From: Cucumibacter marinus DSM 18995
GTDB taxonomy: Bacteria; Pseudomonadota; Alphaproteobacteria; Rhizobiales; Devosiaceae
Direction of reading: 5' to 3'
NCBI RefSeq assembly: GCF_000429865.1
Contig: NZ_KE386979.1
Coordinates: forward strand, 189,572 to 253,571
DNA length: 64,000 bases
Shown piece after piece: positions 1-9,206 of the stretch; the stretch's first letter is position 1, and each line of letters begins with the position of its first letter. Both the position numbers and the translations under genes were made by a program. The notes below the pieces were generated by a model. It did not search any database. It was not told the DNA's origin and worked only from the letters and a program-made list of their open reading frames with translations.

Positions 1-1236
1 AAGCACGTGTTTCTCACGCTGATTGGTGGTGAAACCGGCGGCGCGGGTGAATTCGGCGCGCGCCTCGTCGAAGCGCCCTAGCCTTTCGAGCATGTCACCG
101 CGTGCGGCCGGGAGATACGGGTACTCGCTGAGCGCCCGTTCGGCGGCCAAGTCGTCCAGCAGGCGCAGCCCTGTCTCGGGCCCGAAGGCATAGCTGGCAG
201 CCACGGCATGGTTGAGGGCGACCACGGGCGACGGGCTGAGGTCCATCAACTTGTGATAGAGCGCGGCGATCCGCGGCCAATTGGTGGCCGCCACGCTTTC
301 GGCACTCGCGTGACAGGCAGCGATGGCAGCCTGCAGCGTGTAGACGCCTTTAGGGCCTTCCAGATGATCGGTGCGCTTGAGATCGGTCAGACCGGCATCG
401 ATCAGGTCCTTGTCCCACAAGGACCGGTCCTGATCCTGTAGCAGGACGGGCTGGCCATCTGGTGTTGTGCGCGCGGCAAAACGCGAGGCCTGGAGTTGCA
501 TCAGGGCGAGAAGCCCAAGCACTTCGCCTTCCTGGGGCAAAAGGCCGGCCAGGATCCGGCCAAGACGTATCGCTTCGTCGCACAGTGCGGGGCGGATCAG
601 GTCTTCTCCTGCGGTGGCCGAGAAACCCTCGTTAAAGATCAGGTAGACGACTTCAAGGACCGAATCGAGACGCGCGGCGCGTTCATCGCCATGGGGGACC
701 TCGAACGGAATCCGGGCCTGGGTGATGCTGCGCTTGGCCCTGACAATGCGCTGCGCCATGGCCTTCTCGTTCGTGAGGAAGGCGCGCGCGATCTCGGAGG
801 TGGTCAGGCCGGCGAGCATCTTGAGCGCCAGCGCGGCACGGGCCGGTGCGGGCAGCACCGGATGGCAGGCTGTGAAGACAAGCCTGAGCACATCGTCGCC
901 GATATCGTCATCGAGCCCGGTTTCGATATCGCCGCGCGGGTCGTCGTGGTCGGGCATATCGGGGTCAAGGATGAGCTCGTCGAGCTTGCGCGCCATCATG
1001 GCGTTGCGGCGAAAATAGTCGAGCGCGCGGCGTTTGGCGGCGGTCATCAGCCAGGCGCCCGGATTTTCCGGAATGCCGTCTCGAGGCCATTGGCGCATGG
1101 CCTGGATCAGAGCCTCCTGCGCCATGTCCTCGGCCAGATCGACATCGCGCATCATGCGGGTGAGCGCCGCGATCAGTTTAGGAGACTCGCGGCGCCAGAC
1201 AGTCTCGATGGTCCGGTCGGCTGATGGCGTATTCAC
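1..1236 (-). CDS. ECF RNA polymerase sigma factor with C-terminal DUF6596/TPR-like region (ECF42 type), 3' end cut by window edge
   Basis: Reading back from a GTG at 1236 gives 412 codons without a stop up to the window edge. The N-terminal part has sigma region 2 (LAEDMAQEALIQAMRQWP) and region 4 (LTTSEIARAFLTNEKAMAQR). A second half then follows of the kind found in DUF6596 sigma factors, including VVALNHAVAA and YPYLPAARGDMLERLGRFDE, which is TPR-like. ECF42 proteins are usually about 410-420 residues, so only a few codons should be missing. A TTG four codons upstream is an alternative start; neither start has a clear ribosome-binding site. Members of this group usually sit next to DGPF/YCII-domain genes and act without a classical anti-sigma factor. 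Such a neighbour would lie off the left edge. The histidine kinase upstream on the same strand is 51 bp away. Confidence 0.9.
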   Translation of the reverse strand, partial: MNTPSADRTIETVWRRESPKLIAALTRMMRDVDLAEDMAQEALIQAMRQWPRDGIPENPGAWLMTAAKRRALDYFRRNAMMARKLDELILDPDMPDHDDPRGDIETGLDDDIGDDVLRLVFTACHPVLPAPARAALALKMLAGLTTSEIARAFLTNEKAMAQRIVRAKRSITQARIPFEVPHGDERAARLDSVLEVVYLIFNEGFSATAGEDLIRPALCDEAIRLGRILAGLLPQEGEVLGLLALMQLQASRFAARTTPDGQPVLLQDQDRSLWDKDLIDAGLTDLKRTDHLEGPKGVYTLQAAIAACHASAESVAATNWPRIAALYHKLMDLSPSPVVALNHAVAASYAFGPETGLRLLDDLAAERALSEYPYLPAARGDMLERLGRFDEARAEFTRAAGFTTNQREKHVL

Positions 1237-1287
1237 GGCACGGATCAAAGCAGCTTGGCCGAGATGCGGCAATCGGGATATCGCCGC

Positions 1288-2820
1288 TCAAGCGGTGTCC
1301 GCGGCGTAAATCTCGAGCTTGGGACGGCGGTGCACAACCGGGGCGAGGGCATCCATGACCCGGTTACGCGGGAAGGTGGCGATCGCCTCGGTGCCGAAGC
1401 GCAGCTTGGAGAACAGGTCGAACCGGCCCTGATGCAGCTCCATGATCGACTGGACGATCGGAAGGCCGAGACCCGCCCCCTGTTCGGCGGTTTTCTGGGC
1501 CAGCGAGCCCTGGCCGAAAGAGGACAGGACGGTCTCGATTTCCTCCTCGGGAATGCCCGGACCATTGTCGCGCACCGAGACCATCTGGCCGCCATCGGCG
1601 CTGCGCGAGACAGAGAAGATGACCTTGCCCTGCTGGGGCGTAAACTTGATGGCATTTGAGAGGAGGTTCAGTGCGACCTGGCGGATGGCGCGCTCGTCGC
1701 CCCAGATCTTGGGCAGGCCGTCGTCGAATTCGGTGACCAGCTCGATGCCCTTGGAGCGGGCGCGGATTTCGAGCATGCGCCGGCAATCCTCTGCGATATC
1801 GACAAGCGACAGGGCCTCTTCATTGAGTTCGTATTTGCCGGCCTCGATGCGCGACAGGTCGAGTAGTTCGTTGATCAGGTTCAACAGATGCTCGCCGGAG
1901 GCATGAATGTCGTTCGAATAGTCCTTGTATTGCGGCACCGAATGGGGTCCGAGCATTTCCGAACGCATGACTTCCGAGAAGCCGATGATCGCGTTCAGCG
2001 GGGTGCGCAGCTCGTGGCTCATGGTGGCGAGAAAGCGCGACTTGGCGACATTGGCCTGTTCGGCCTGGCGCCGCGCCTCGTCCGACGTCGCCTTGGCCTC
2101 ACCCAGCTCGAGAATCAGCGCGTCCTTTTCGGCGCGGTGCTCGAGGCTCTTGATCTCTGTGCGATGAAGTGTGCGCGCCAGATAGTTGAAGAACAGGGCA
2201 GCGCCAGCAGCAGTCGCGGCGAGCGCGTAGTTGAGTTCGCCGCCGGTGGCCAGCAGGTTGGCTCCCACCGTGATGGTCGCAGGCAGGGTGCTGACAGTTG
2301 TCGCGATCGGCAGGGTGCGGGTCGAAATTCCGTTGACGGCCATACCGACGAGGAGCATGGCGAACAGGATCACCAACACGCCGTCGGCGTCTGCGGTGAT
2401 GGTGAACAGCGCCATCAGAGACCAGGCGATGCCATAAACGGTTTCGCCGGCAACGAATGTCGTTGTCCAGCGCCGCGCATCGAACCGGTTCATATCGGTG
2501 TTGCGGAACTGGCGGCACATGATGATGAGGCCGAAATGGGCGATGCTTACCACCGCCGCCCACACAAAGGTGGCGGCCAGATGCACCCACAAGCTTGCCA
2601 GCGAGGCGAGGATAACGACCAGCAGAGGAACGGCCAGCGTGCCCGAAAGCCGCGAATTCACATATTCGCCGAGCAACTCATAGTCATAGGAGGCACGGGT
2701 GCCGCTCGAGGAAGTCAGCCGCTGTCGCGCGTCGGAAATCGTGCGTTGGGTCGAACGCACGCGCTCGCGCGACGGGCGCGCGGGATCCGTTTTCGAGGCT
2801 GAAGCGGATGCGGTCGGCAT
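1288..2820 (-). CDS. membrane-bound sensor histidine kinase (PleC/DivJ-like HisKA-HATPase)
   Basis: 510 residues. A polar N-terminus (1-55) is followed by about six hydrophobic segments (roughly 60-215) with no large periplasmic loop, then a coiled linker (220-260). The HisKA dimerisation helix carries the phospho-acceptor His269 in MSHELRTPLNAIIGFSEVM. The HATPase domain has the N box NLLSNAIKFTP, the G1 box DNGPGIP and the G2 box GAGLGLP. The lack of a periplasmic domain suggests that the membrane segments themselves, or a membrane-soluble cue, are sensed. The HisKA sequence resembles the PleC/DivJ/PdhS kinases of Alphaproteobacteria, but no PAS domain is visible. No response regulator is adjacent, so it is an orphan here. 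The sigma-factor gene lies 51 bp downstream and may be cotranscribed. The start is the first ATG of the frame. Confidence 0.9.
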   Translation of the reverse strand: MPTASASASKTDPARPSRERVRSTQRTISDARQRLTSSSGTRASYDYELLGEYVNSRLSGTLAVPLLVVILASLASLWVHLAATFVWAAVVSIAHFGLIIMCRQFRNTDMNRFDARRWTTTFVAGETVYGIAWSLMALFTITADADGVLVILFAMLLVGMAVNGISTRTLPIATTVSTLPATITVGANLLATGGELNYALAATAAGAALFFNYLARTLHRTEIKSLEHRAEKDALILELGEAKATSDEARRQAEQANVAKSRFLATMSHELRTPLNAIIGFSEVMRSEMLGPHSVPQYKDYSNDIHASGEHLLNLINELLDLSRIEAGKYELNEEALSLVDIAEDCRRMLEIRARSKGIELVTEFDDGLPKIWGDERAIRQVALNLLSNAIKFTPQQGKVIFSVSRSADGGQMVSVRDNGPGIPEEEIETVLSSFGQGSLAQKTAEQGAGLGLPIVQSIMELHQGRFDLFSKLRFGTEAIATFPRNRVMDALAPVVHRRPKLEIYAADTA

Positions 2821-3061
2821 GCCGATACTCGGAACTCTGACTTCGGACGCGTTGAACGCATTGGGTTAATGGTCACCGGAACCCTAACAAGCTGGTAGTT
2901 AACGGGTCGTTAGGTGTGATGATTTGCAACAGGTGCGGGCCGCCGGCCAGATTGGGCGTTTGGGGGAGAGTTCGAGGTTGATTTGGCCGCCCATTCGGAT
3001 AATTTTCTAATTGCCGGGTCAGAATCCGGCAGAATTGGAAACCCATTCCAAGGGGGCGGAT

Positions 3062-3541
3062 ATGGCGCTCGACAAGATCGACCGCAAGATTTTGGCGCTG
3101 TTGCAGAAGGATGCCACCACGCCGGTGGCGGAGATCGGGCGCAAAGTCGGGTTGTCGACAACGCCATGCTGGCGCCGCATCCAGAAGATGGAGGAGGACG
3201 GGATCATCCGGCGCCGGGTGGCCATTCTCGATCCGTTCAAGGTCAATGCGGGCGTGACGGTGTTTGTCGCCGTGCGCACCAATCAGCACAACGAGACATG
3301 GCTCAAGGATTTCGCCAAGGCCGTCGAAGAGTTCCCGGAGGTCATGGAATTCTACCGCATGAGCGGGGAGGTCGATTACCTGATGCGGGTTGTGGTGCCT
3401 GACATTGCTGCCTTCGATGCGTTCTACCAGAACCTCATCTCGAGGATCTCGCTCTCCGATGTCAGCTCATCCTTTGCGATGGAGCAGATCAAATACACCA
3501 CGGTGTTGCCGCTCGATTATATCGCGCCCGGTGAAGACTGA
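3062..3541 (+). CDS. Lrp/AsnC family transcriptional regulator
   Basis: 159 residues from the ATG at 3062, which follows an AAGGGGG ribosome-binding site; the upstream extension in frame (from 3011) is not Lrp-like. An N-terminal AsnC helix-turn-helix (residues 5-60, DKIDRKILALLQKDATTPVA then VGLSTTPCWRRIQKMEEDG) is followed by a C-terminal RAM/ligand-binding domain (about 65-150, with EFYRMSGEVDYLMRVVVPD). These regulators form octamers and sense amino acids. The gene is divergent from the histidine kinase across 241 bp, and its stop is 6 bp from that of moaA on the other strand. The target is unknown; self-regulation is common in the family. Confidence 0.93.
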   Translation: MALDKIDRKILALLQKDATTPVAEIGRKVGLSTTPCWRRIQKMEEDGIIRRRVAILDPFKVNAGVTVFVAVRTNQHNETWLKDFAKAVEEFPEVMEFYRMSGEVDYLMRVVVPDIAAFDAFYQNLISRISLSDVSSSFAMEQIKYTTVLPLDYIAPGED

Positions 3542-3547
3542 TCGGGG

Positions 3548-4573
3548 CTAACCGCCCGTCACCGACATGTGGCGCGGGACCGCGGGACCGGCATGGTCGC
3601 GGTCGATCAGGAAATCGTGGCCCCTGGGCTTGATCAGCATGGCGCGATCGAGCGCGTCGTCGAGCGCTTCGGGCCCGTCATTGCGCAGCACGTCGCGCAG
3701 ATTAAGTCGGTCTTCCTGTCCAAGACACAAATAGAGATCGCCGGTGCATGTCAGGCGGACGCGGTTGCAGCTCTCGCAGAAATTGTGTGTGAGCGGGGTA
3801 ATGAATCCCAGCCGGCCGCCGGTTTCCGCGACATGGACATACCGGGCGGGACCGCCTGTCGAATGAGGGTCATCGGTCAATGTGAACCGGGTTGAAAGAC
3901 GGTTGCGGACCTCGCTGAGCGGCAGGTACTGGTCCGGGCGGTCGATATCGACTTCGCCCATGGGCATGGTCTCGATCAGCGTCAGGTCCATCCCATGTTT
4001 GTGCGCCCATTCGAGCATGGGGACAATTTCATCCTCATTGCCGCCTTCGGACGCGCCGCCCTTGAGGGCGACCATGTTGATCTTGACCTTGAGACCCGCT
4101 TCGCGCGCGGCGGCAATGCCGTCAAGCACCTGCGGCAGGCGGCCCCAACGGGTGATCTCGGCAAAGCGGGCTTCGTCGGTCGTATCGAGCGAGACATTGA
4201 CCCGGCGAACGCCAGCCTCGAACAGGTCGGAGGCGAAACGGGTCAACTGGGAGCCGTTGGTGGTCAGGGTCAGTTCGTCGAGACCGCCGTCATTGCGCAA
4301 GGCGCCCAGCCTGCGGATCAGGGTCATGATGTCCCGGCGCACCAGCGGTTCGCCCCCTGTGAGGCGCAGCTTGGTCACGCCGCGGGCCACAAAAGCGCGG
4401 GCGATGGTGTCGATTTCCTCTAGCGAGAGAACTTCTCTCTTGGGCAGAAAGCTCATGTTTTCCGCCATGCAGTAGACGCAGCGGAAGTCGCAGCGGTCTG
4501 TTACCGAGATCCGCAAATATGTGATCGTGCGGCCAAAGCGGTCGGTCAGCGGATTTTTGGCGGGGGAAGTCAT
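3548..4573 (-). CDS. moaA: GTP 3',8-cyclase MoaA (molybdenum cofactor biosynthesis)
   Basis: 341 residues, normal for MoaA. A radical-SAM protein that converts GTP to 3',8-cyclo-dihydro-GTP, the first step of molybdopterin synthesis. The N-terminal SAM cluster is Cys28-x3-Cys32-x2-Cys35 ([12 protein letters not shown]). The second, substrate-binding [4Fe-4S] cluster is Cys266-x2-Cys269-x13-Cys283. LTGGEPLVR is the GGEP SAM-binding motif. The protein ends in Gly-Gly, the conserved tail needed for activity in this family. No other moa gene is adjacent. A possible AAGGGA ribosome-binding site precedes the ATG. Confidence 0.97.
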   Translation of the reverse strand: MTSPAKNPLTDRFGRTITYLRISVTDRCDFRCVYCMAENMSFLPKREVLSLEEIDTIARAFVARGVTKLRLTGGEPLVRRDIMTLIRRLGALRNDGGLDELTLTTNGSQLTRFASDLFEAGVRRVNVSLDTTDEARFAEITRWGRLPQVLDGIAAAREAGLKVKINMVALKGGASEGGNEDEIVPMLEWAHKHGMDLTLIETMPMGEVDIDRPDQYLPLSEVRNRLSTRFTLTDDPHSTGGPARYVHVAETGGRLGFITPLTHNFCESCNRVRLTCTGDLYLCLGQEDRLNLRDVLRNDGPEALDDALDRAMLIKPRGHDFLIDRDHAGPAVPRHMSVTGG

Positions 4574-4663
4574 ATCCGGGTCCCTTGTTTCGGCCGGACT
4601 GTAGGAGGAGGGCGGCGGCGATGCAATTCAATCGCGTTCACGCCTTGCTCGCTCAAACGCAAA

Positions 4664-4684
4664 CGGCCCCCGAACAGGGGGCCG
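4664..4684 (-). terminator. stem-loop terminator of the L,D-transpeptidase gene
   Basis: An 8-bp GC-rich stem (4664-4671 with 4677-4684) closes a 5-nt loop. It lies 25 bp past the stop of the minus-strand gene and is followed in that direction by a T-containing stretch (TTTGCGTTTG). The T run is interrupted, so strength is uncertain. Confidence 0.65.
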
Positions 4685-4709
4685 CTGCAAACTCGTTATT
4701 GGCGTTCGA

Positions 4710-5339
4710 CTAGAGGCGAACGATTACACGCGCCCCGACCTTCACGCGACCATAGAGGTCGATGATGTCTTCATTGGTGAGCCGGATGCAGCCCGAGGAA
4801 ACCTGATGACCGATGGTCCAGGGCTCGGAGGTGCCATGCAGACGATAAAGGGTCGAACCGATATACAGCGCGCGGGCTCCCAGCGGGTTGCCCGGACCGC
4901 CCGGCATGTAGGCCGGCAGTTCAGGCTGGCGCTTGCGCATGGCCGGCGGCGGGGTCCAGCCCGGCCATTCCGCCTTGCGGGAGATGCGGTGCGAACCCGA
5001 CCAGCGGAAGCCATCGCGGCCGACGCCGATGCCGTAGGAAATAGCGGTGTCGCTATCGACAATGTAGTAGAGCCGGAACTTGGAGGACTCGACCACGATC
5101 GTGCCCGGCGCGTAGTTCGACGCGTACTTCACCGTTTCGCGTTTGACCGAAGACCCGCGGGCCTGCAGCGCCCGGCGCGCAACCCGCCGGTTCGGTGTCG
5201 CGGCAGGCGCGTCATCCAGGTAAACCCATTCATTGGTTGCCGGATCGAAAATTCGCTCCTGCGCAACGCTCTCACCGACCACCAGAGTGGCCATCAAAAC
5301 CGCGACCAGCGCAGCGGCAAAAAGTCTGATTTTGGTCAT
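4710..5339 (-). CDS. L,D-transpeptidase (YkuD domain), exported
   Basis: 209 residues. A signal peptide (about 1-26, ending SVAQ) precedes a short linker and a YkuD catalytic domain (about 80-207). The active-site signature is present: His168 in YRLHGT, His178 in IGHQVSSGC, and the nucleophile Cys184 in SSGCIRL. These periplasmic enzymes form 3-3 peptidoglycan crosslinks or attach proteins to peptidoglycan. The small ErfK/YbiS-like form without a LysM domain is typical of Hyphomicrobiales, which carry many paralogues. An AGAGG ribosome-binding site lies just before the ATG. It is transcribed alone, with its own terminator. Confidence 0.93.
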   Translation of the reverse strand: MTKIRLFAAALVAVLMATLVVGESVAQERIFDPATNEWVYLDDAPAATPNRRVARRALQARGSSVKRETVKYASNYAPGTIVVESSKFRLYYIVDSDTAISYGIGVGRDGFRWSGSHRISRKAEWPGWTPPPAMRKRQPELPAYMPGGPGNPLGARALYIGSTLYRLHGTSEPWTIGHQVSSGCIRLTNEDIIDLYGRVKVGARVIVRL

Positions 5340-5576
5340 CGCCTCTTACGTCCCTCGAATTGACATGTGGCTCGCCGGAGCCACGCAACCAGTTTCAAGC
5401 TACTAAACGCTGTTTACCAAACTGCAAAGGCGCAAGCGCGCGTCGCATCGCTTTTTTGACGTTTTGTTGCCCAGAATCCGCCAAAAATGGCCGTTTTGGG
5501 CTTCACCATTTTGTGAGCGGGCGCTTGACAGGACCCTCTGGCCGGGCGATTGCCGGGCGCCAGCGGACCGGAGGCA

Positions 5577-6296
5577 GTGGAGAACCAGTTGGCCGATTCC
5601 CGAAAACGGCAGGCGGCGGCAGCGGCGCTTGAAGAAATCGAGAACGGGATGCGGGTCGGGCTTGGTACCGGTTCGACGGCCTGGCACCTTGTCGATCTCC
5701 TTGGAGCGAAGGTGGCCAAGGGCTTTGAATGTCTGTGCGTACCGACCTCCGAGGCGACCGGACAACAAGCCCGCGCGCTGGATATTCCGCTGACCACGCT
5801 CAACGAGACGCCAGAACTCGATCTCACGATCGACGGCGCGGACGAGATCGATCTCCGACTGCGCTTGATCAAGGGCGGTGGCGGAGCGCATCTGCGGGAG
5901 AAGATCGTGGCCGCCGCTTCGAAACGCATGGTGGTGATTGCGGACGAAAGCAAGAAGGTCGATGTGCTCGGGCGGTTCCCGCTGCCGCTCGAAGTCGATC
6001 GGTTCGGCCATCGGGCCACGGCGCGGCACCTTGAAACGGTGCTGGCGGATTTCGGAGCCCAGGGTGATCTGGTCGTTCGCGGCGGCATCCAGACACCGTT
6101 CGTGACGGACGGCGGCCACCTCATCTATGACGCATCATTTGGCCGTATTTCCGATCCAGAAGGCTTGGCCGAGGCCTTGAGCGCCGTTCCGGGGCTCGTC
6201 GAACACGGTCTGTTTGTGCGCTTGTGCAAGGCAGCGTATATAGCGGGTGAGAACGGGGTCGAGGTGCTGGCTGCGCCAACCCCTGAAATGAAGTAA
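5577..6296 (+). CDS. rpiA: ribose-5-phosphate isomerase A
   Basis: 239 residues from the GTG at 5577, which is preceded 5 nt upstream by GGAGG-like sequence; a TTG at 5550 would add nine residues. The enzyme interconverts ribose-5-phosphate and ribulose-5-phosphate in the non-oxidative pentose phosphate pathway. Family motifs are GTGSTA (29-34), DGADE (86-90) with the catalytic acids, and KGGGGA (99-104). It is followed 21 bp later by the DUF2059 gene, and the pair shares the terminator at 6858-6886. Confidence 0.95.
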   Translation: MENQLADSRKRQAAAAALEEIENGMRVGLGTGSTAWHLVDLLGAKVAKGFECLCVPTSEATGQQARALDIPLTTLNETPELDLTIDGADEIDLRLRLIKGGGGAHLREKIVAAASKRMVVIADESKKVDVLGRFPLPLEVDRFGHRATARHLETVLADFGAQGDLVVRGGIQTPFVTDGGHLIYDASFGRISDPEGLAEALSAVPGLVEHGLFVRLCKAAYIAGENGVEVLAAPTPEMK

Positions 6297-6317
6297 CGAT
6301 CACGGCCAGGGAGCCTG

Positions 6318-6827
6318 ATGAACATGGTGTTTGCCAAGACCTGCCGGCGTCTTCTGCTTGCCGGCCTCATTGCCTTTGCGGGAATCGCCGGCGCTGCCGC
6401 GCAGGAAATTTCGCCGGACCACCTCGCCGTCGCACGCAAGCTCGTCGATCTGCAGGATCACGGTGCAACCTGGGAACGGGCGGTGGTCAACACCGCGGTG
6501 GAGGCAACCCGTGCCTTCATCAATGACAATCCCGACCTGGCCAAGCCGATCTCGGACACCGCCGAACAGGTGATGGCCAGCTATCGCGACCAGAAATCGG
6601 CGCTGTTCGATCAGTATGCCCGGATCTATGCGGTCAATTACTCCGTTGAGGAACTCAATGAGCTCATCGCGTTCTACTCATCGGATATCGGGCAGAAGTG
6701 GCTCAAGAACACCCCCGAGGTGAACCGCGCGCTGCAACTGGCGCTGACGGTCTATGAAAACAACGTTTCGCGCGAATTCATCGCAAAGATGCGCGCCAGC
6801 CTGGCTGAACAGGGCTACAACCTCTAG
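6318..6827 (+). CDS. DUF2059 domain-containing exported protein
   Basis: 169 residues with a signal peptide (1-28, cleavage after AAAQ). The rest is a helical DUF2059 domain, seen in the stretch VEELNELIAFYSSDIGQKWL (about 115-134), the conserved core of the family. Its function is unknown. It is predicted to be periplasmic, and in many Hyphomicrobiales it lies beside rpiA and gor as here. AGGGAG lies 5 nt before the ATG. A 21-bp gap to rpiA suggests cotranscription. Confidence 0.9.
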   Translation: MNMVFAKTCRRLLLAGLIAFAGIAGAAAQEISPDHLAVARKLVDLQDHGATWERAVVNTAVEATRAFINDNPDLAKPISDTAEQVMASYRDQKSALFDQYARIYAVNYSVEELNELIAFYSSDIGQKWLKNTPEVNRALQLALTVYENNVSREFIAKMRASLAEQGYNL

Positions 6828-6857
6828 CCGCGTCGGAAGCTTCAGACCGAGTTGAGA

Positions 6858-6886
6858 GACCCCTGCCTTGTGCAGGGGTCTTTTTT
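6858..6886 (+). terminator. intrinsic terminator after rpiA-DUF2059
   Basis: A perfect 9-bp stem (6858-6866 with 6872-6880), a CTTGT loop and a run of six T. This is a textbook factor-independent terminator and separates the pair from gor. Confidence 0.93.
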
Positions 6887-6928
6887 GTGCAAGCTCCCGG
6901 GTCCTTGGATAGGGGAGACCGGTCAAAA

Positions 6929-8308
6929 ATGGCATTCGACTACGATCTCGTGGTTATCGGTGGCGGTTCCGGGGGCGTGCGCGCAGCCCGCATGGCGGCG
7001 ACCTATGGCGCCCGGGTGTTGCTCGCGGAAGAGTACCGGCTTGGCGGAACCTGCGTCATCCGCGGATGCGTGCCAAAGAAGCTCTTCGTCTATGCCAGCC
7101 GGTTCAAGGACATGTTCGAGGTCGCGCCGGCCTATGGCTGGCAAACCGACGCTCGATTCGACTGGCGCACCTTGCTTGAAAACAAGGACCGTGAGATCGC
7201 GCGGCTCGAAGGGATCTACGGGTCGCTGCTCGACAATGCCGGGGTCACGGTCAAGGCGGAGCGGGCATTGGTGACTGGTCCGAACGCGGTTCGGCTGGTG
7301 TCTTCGGGCGAAGAAGTCAGCGCAGAGCGCATCCTGATCGCGACCGGCGGGCGCCCGAGCCTGCCCGAGATAGAAGGAATCGAATTGGGCATTTCTTCGA
7401 ACGAGGCCTTTCATCTCGAAGAGTTGCCGGAGGCGATCTGCGTCGTCGGGGGCGGTTATATTGCGGTTGAGTTTGCCTCGATTTTCGCTGGGCTGGGGGT
7501 GAAGACGACGCTCGCCTATCGAGGCGAGCAGATCCTTCGCGGTTTCGACCAGGACATTCGGGAGATGGTGACCGAGGGCATGGCCCAGCGCGGCATCGAG
7601 ATCAAACTCAACCTCCATCCGGCGGCGCTCAGGAAGACGCCGAGCGGTGCCATAGAGGTGACCTGCGAAGACGGCAGCCGTTCCGAATACGGGGCAGTGA
7701 TGTTTGCCACCGGCCGGCGGCCGAATGTCGAAGGCCTGGGGCTTCAAGCAGTGGGTGTGGACCTTGCGCTCGACGGCTCGATCCGGGTCAACGACCGGTC
7801 GCAATCGAACGTGCCCTCAATCTATGCGGTGGGTGATGTGACCGGGCGTGCACAGCTCACGCCGGTGGCGATCCGCGAAGGGGCTGCCTTTGCCGAGACC
7901 GAATTCAATTCCAACCCCACAACCGTTGACCATTCGATCATACCCACTGCGGTCTTCTCGGAGCCTGAAGTCGGCACAGTGGGCATGACGGAAGAAGAGG
8001 CCAGCAAGGCCTATGACGAGGTCAACGTCTACATGTCCCGCTTCCGCCCGATGATCAACACGCTCACGGACCGACCGGAAAAAATGCTGCTCAAGCTGAT
8101 CACCCGGGCCGGGGACGAAAAGGTGCTGGGTGTGCACATCGTCGGCCCCGGCGCCGGCGAAATGATTCAGCTTGCCGGCATCCCGGTCACCATGGGTGCA
8201 ACCAAGGCCGATTTCGATCGCACCATCGCCGTGCATCCGACGGCGGCGGAGGAGCTGGTGACCCTCAAGCAACCCACGCACAAGGTGGTCAACGGCCTCA
8301 GGCAGTAA
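6929..8308 (+). CDS. gor: glutathione-disulfide reductase
   Basis: 459 residues from the ATG at 6929. An FAD/NADPH flavoenzyme that keeps glutathione reduced in the cytoplasm. The FAD-binding GGGSGG lies at 11-16. The redox-active disulfide is Cys42/Cys47 in GGTCVIRGCVPKK. The NADPH-binding GGGYIAVEFA is followed by AYRGEQILRGF, whose arginines favour NADPH over NADH. HPTAAEELV near the C-terminus holds the catalytic His-Glu pair. The upstream in-frame extension to 6887 overlaps the terminator and has no family match. The gene ends 3 bp from the convergent metal-transporter gene. Confidence 0.96.
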   Translation: MAFDYDLVVIGGGSGGVRAARMAATYGARVLLAEEYRLGGTCVIRGCVPKKLFVYASRFKDMFEVAPAYGWQTDARFDWRTLLENKDREIARLEGIYGSLLDNAGVTVKAERALVTGPNAVRLVSSGEEVSAERILIATGGRPSLPEIEGIELGISSNEAFHLEELPEAICVVGGGYIAVEFASIFAGLGVKTTLAYRGEQILRGFDQDIREMVTEGMAQRGIEIKLNLHPAALRKTPSGAIEVTCEDGSRSEYGAVMFATGRRPNVEGLGLQAVGVDLALDGSIRVNDRSQSNVPSIYAVGDVTGRAQLTPVAIREGAAFAETEFNSNPTTVDHSIIPTAVFSEPEVGTVGMTEEEASKAYDEVNVYMSRFRPMINTLTDRPEKMLLKLITRAGDEKVLGVHIVGPGAGEMIQLAGIPVTMGATKADFDRTIAVHPTAAEELVTLKQPTHKVVNGLRQ

Positions 8309-8311
8309 TCC

Positions 8312-9049
8312 TCAGATACCGCTGGCGCCGACAAGCCCCTGCAGGCCTGCGCCAATCAGAAAGGCCAGGCCGGCGGCACCCAGTCCGATCACCAGGGTTT
8401 CGAAACCGGAGGTGGACCAGTGCTGGGTCGACCAGCGCGATTTGACGGTGCCGATGGCGAAAAACACAACACCCGTCATGGTGCTGGCAATGAGAGGGGA
8501 TTGGGCGAGGTCGAACGCAAAGGGCAAAAGCGGCACGGCACCGCAAATGATGAAGGCCAGGAAGGTCGCCAGAGCCGCCAGGCCCGGTGAGCGCTGGACG
8601 GATGTCAGGCCGTATTCTTCATGCAGCATGGTGTCGAGCATCACCTCGTCGCGCGAGGATATGATGTCGACCATGGTATCGAGCTGTTCGCCTTCATAAC
8701 CCTTTTCCCGATAGATCCGGCGCAACTTTTCTCGCTCATGCTCCCGGTTGTCCCTGAGGCGGCGCAATTCGATCTGCCGGATGCGTTCATAGTCATCGCG
8801 TTCGGCCTTGGTGCCCGAATAGTTCGACGCGGCCATCGAGAAGCCGTCCGCGATCAGGTTGGCGAGACCCAGGACCAGGATGACGCTGGTCGACAGGTTG
8901 GCGCCGATCACGCCCGCCACGACCGCGAATGTGGTCACCGCACCATCAATGCCGCCATAGATCCAGTCGCGCAGATAGTTGACCGATGGCGCCTTGTGGA
9001 GCCGCGCGGCGACGTCATTCGGCGCGTCTGAATGGTCGATCTCGCTCAT
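8312..9049 (-). CDS. VIT1/CCC1 family iron/manganese transporter
   Basis: 245 residues from the ATG at 9049, with GGAGGA just upstream; a 30-residue upstream extension is not needed. VIT1/CCC1 proteins move Fe(II) or Mn(II) across membranes. Membrane segments are visible at the start (YGGIDGAVTTFAVVAGVIGA, then LVLGLANLIADGFSMAASNY) and in the last 90 residues. Between them is a long charged helical stretch (RDDYERIRQIELRRL, SSRDEVMLDTMLHEEYG), which in VIT1 is the cytoplasmic metal-binding domain. The gene is divergent from aroG and converges with gor. No iron-responsive operator is obvious in the 157-bp upstream gap. Confidence 0.88.
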   Translation of the reverse strand: MSEIDHSDAPNDVAARLHKAPSVNYLRDWIYGGIDGAVTTFAVVAGVIGANLSTSVILVLGLANLIADGFSMAASNYSGTKAERDDYERIRQIELRRLRDNREHEREKLRRIYREKGYEGEQLDTMVDIISSRDEVMLDTMLHEEYGLTSVQRSPGLAALATFLAFIICGAVPLLPFAFDLAQSPLIASTMTGVVFFAIGTVKSRWSTQHWSTSGFETLVIGLGAAGLAFLIGAGLQGLVGASGI

Positions 9050-9206
9050 TGGTTCCTCCGCACAGACAAGATGCTGGCATATGCGAAATTGCCCGAATGA
9101 CCAAGCGGCGACGGCTTTGGCCGTTTTCCCTCCCGACAAGCTGGCGCGGGCGGGGCAATTCTGCTAGACCGCCCGGTATTATTGACGTGTAGCCACGAGT
9201 AGACCC

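Noticed and set aside
9111-9127. small hairpin followed by TTTT in the VIT1/aroG divergent gap
   Set aside because: No plus-strand gene ends before it, and the 5-bp stem is weak, so a terminator role makes no sense.
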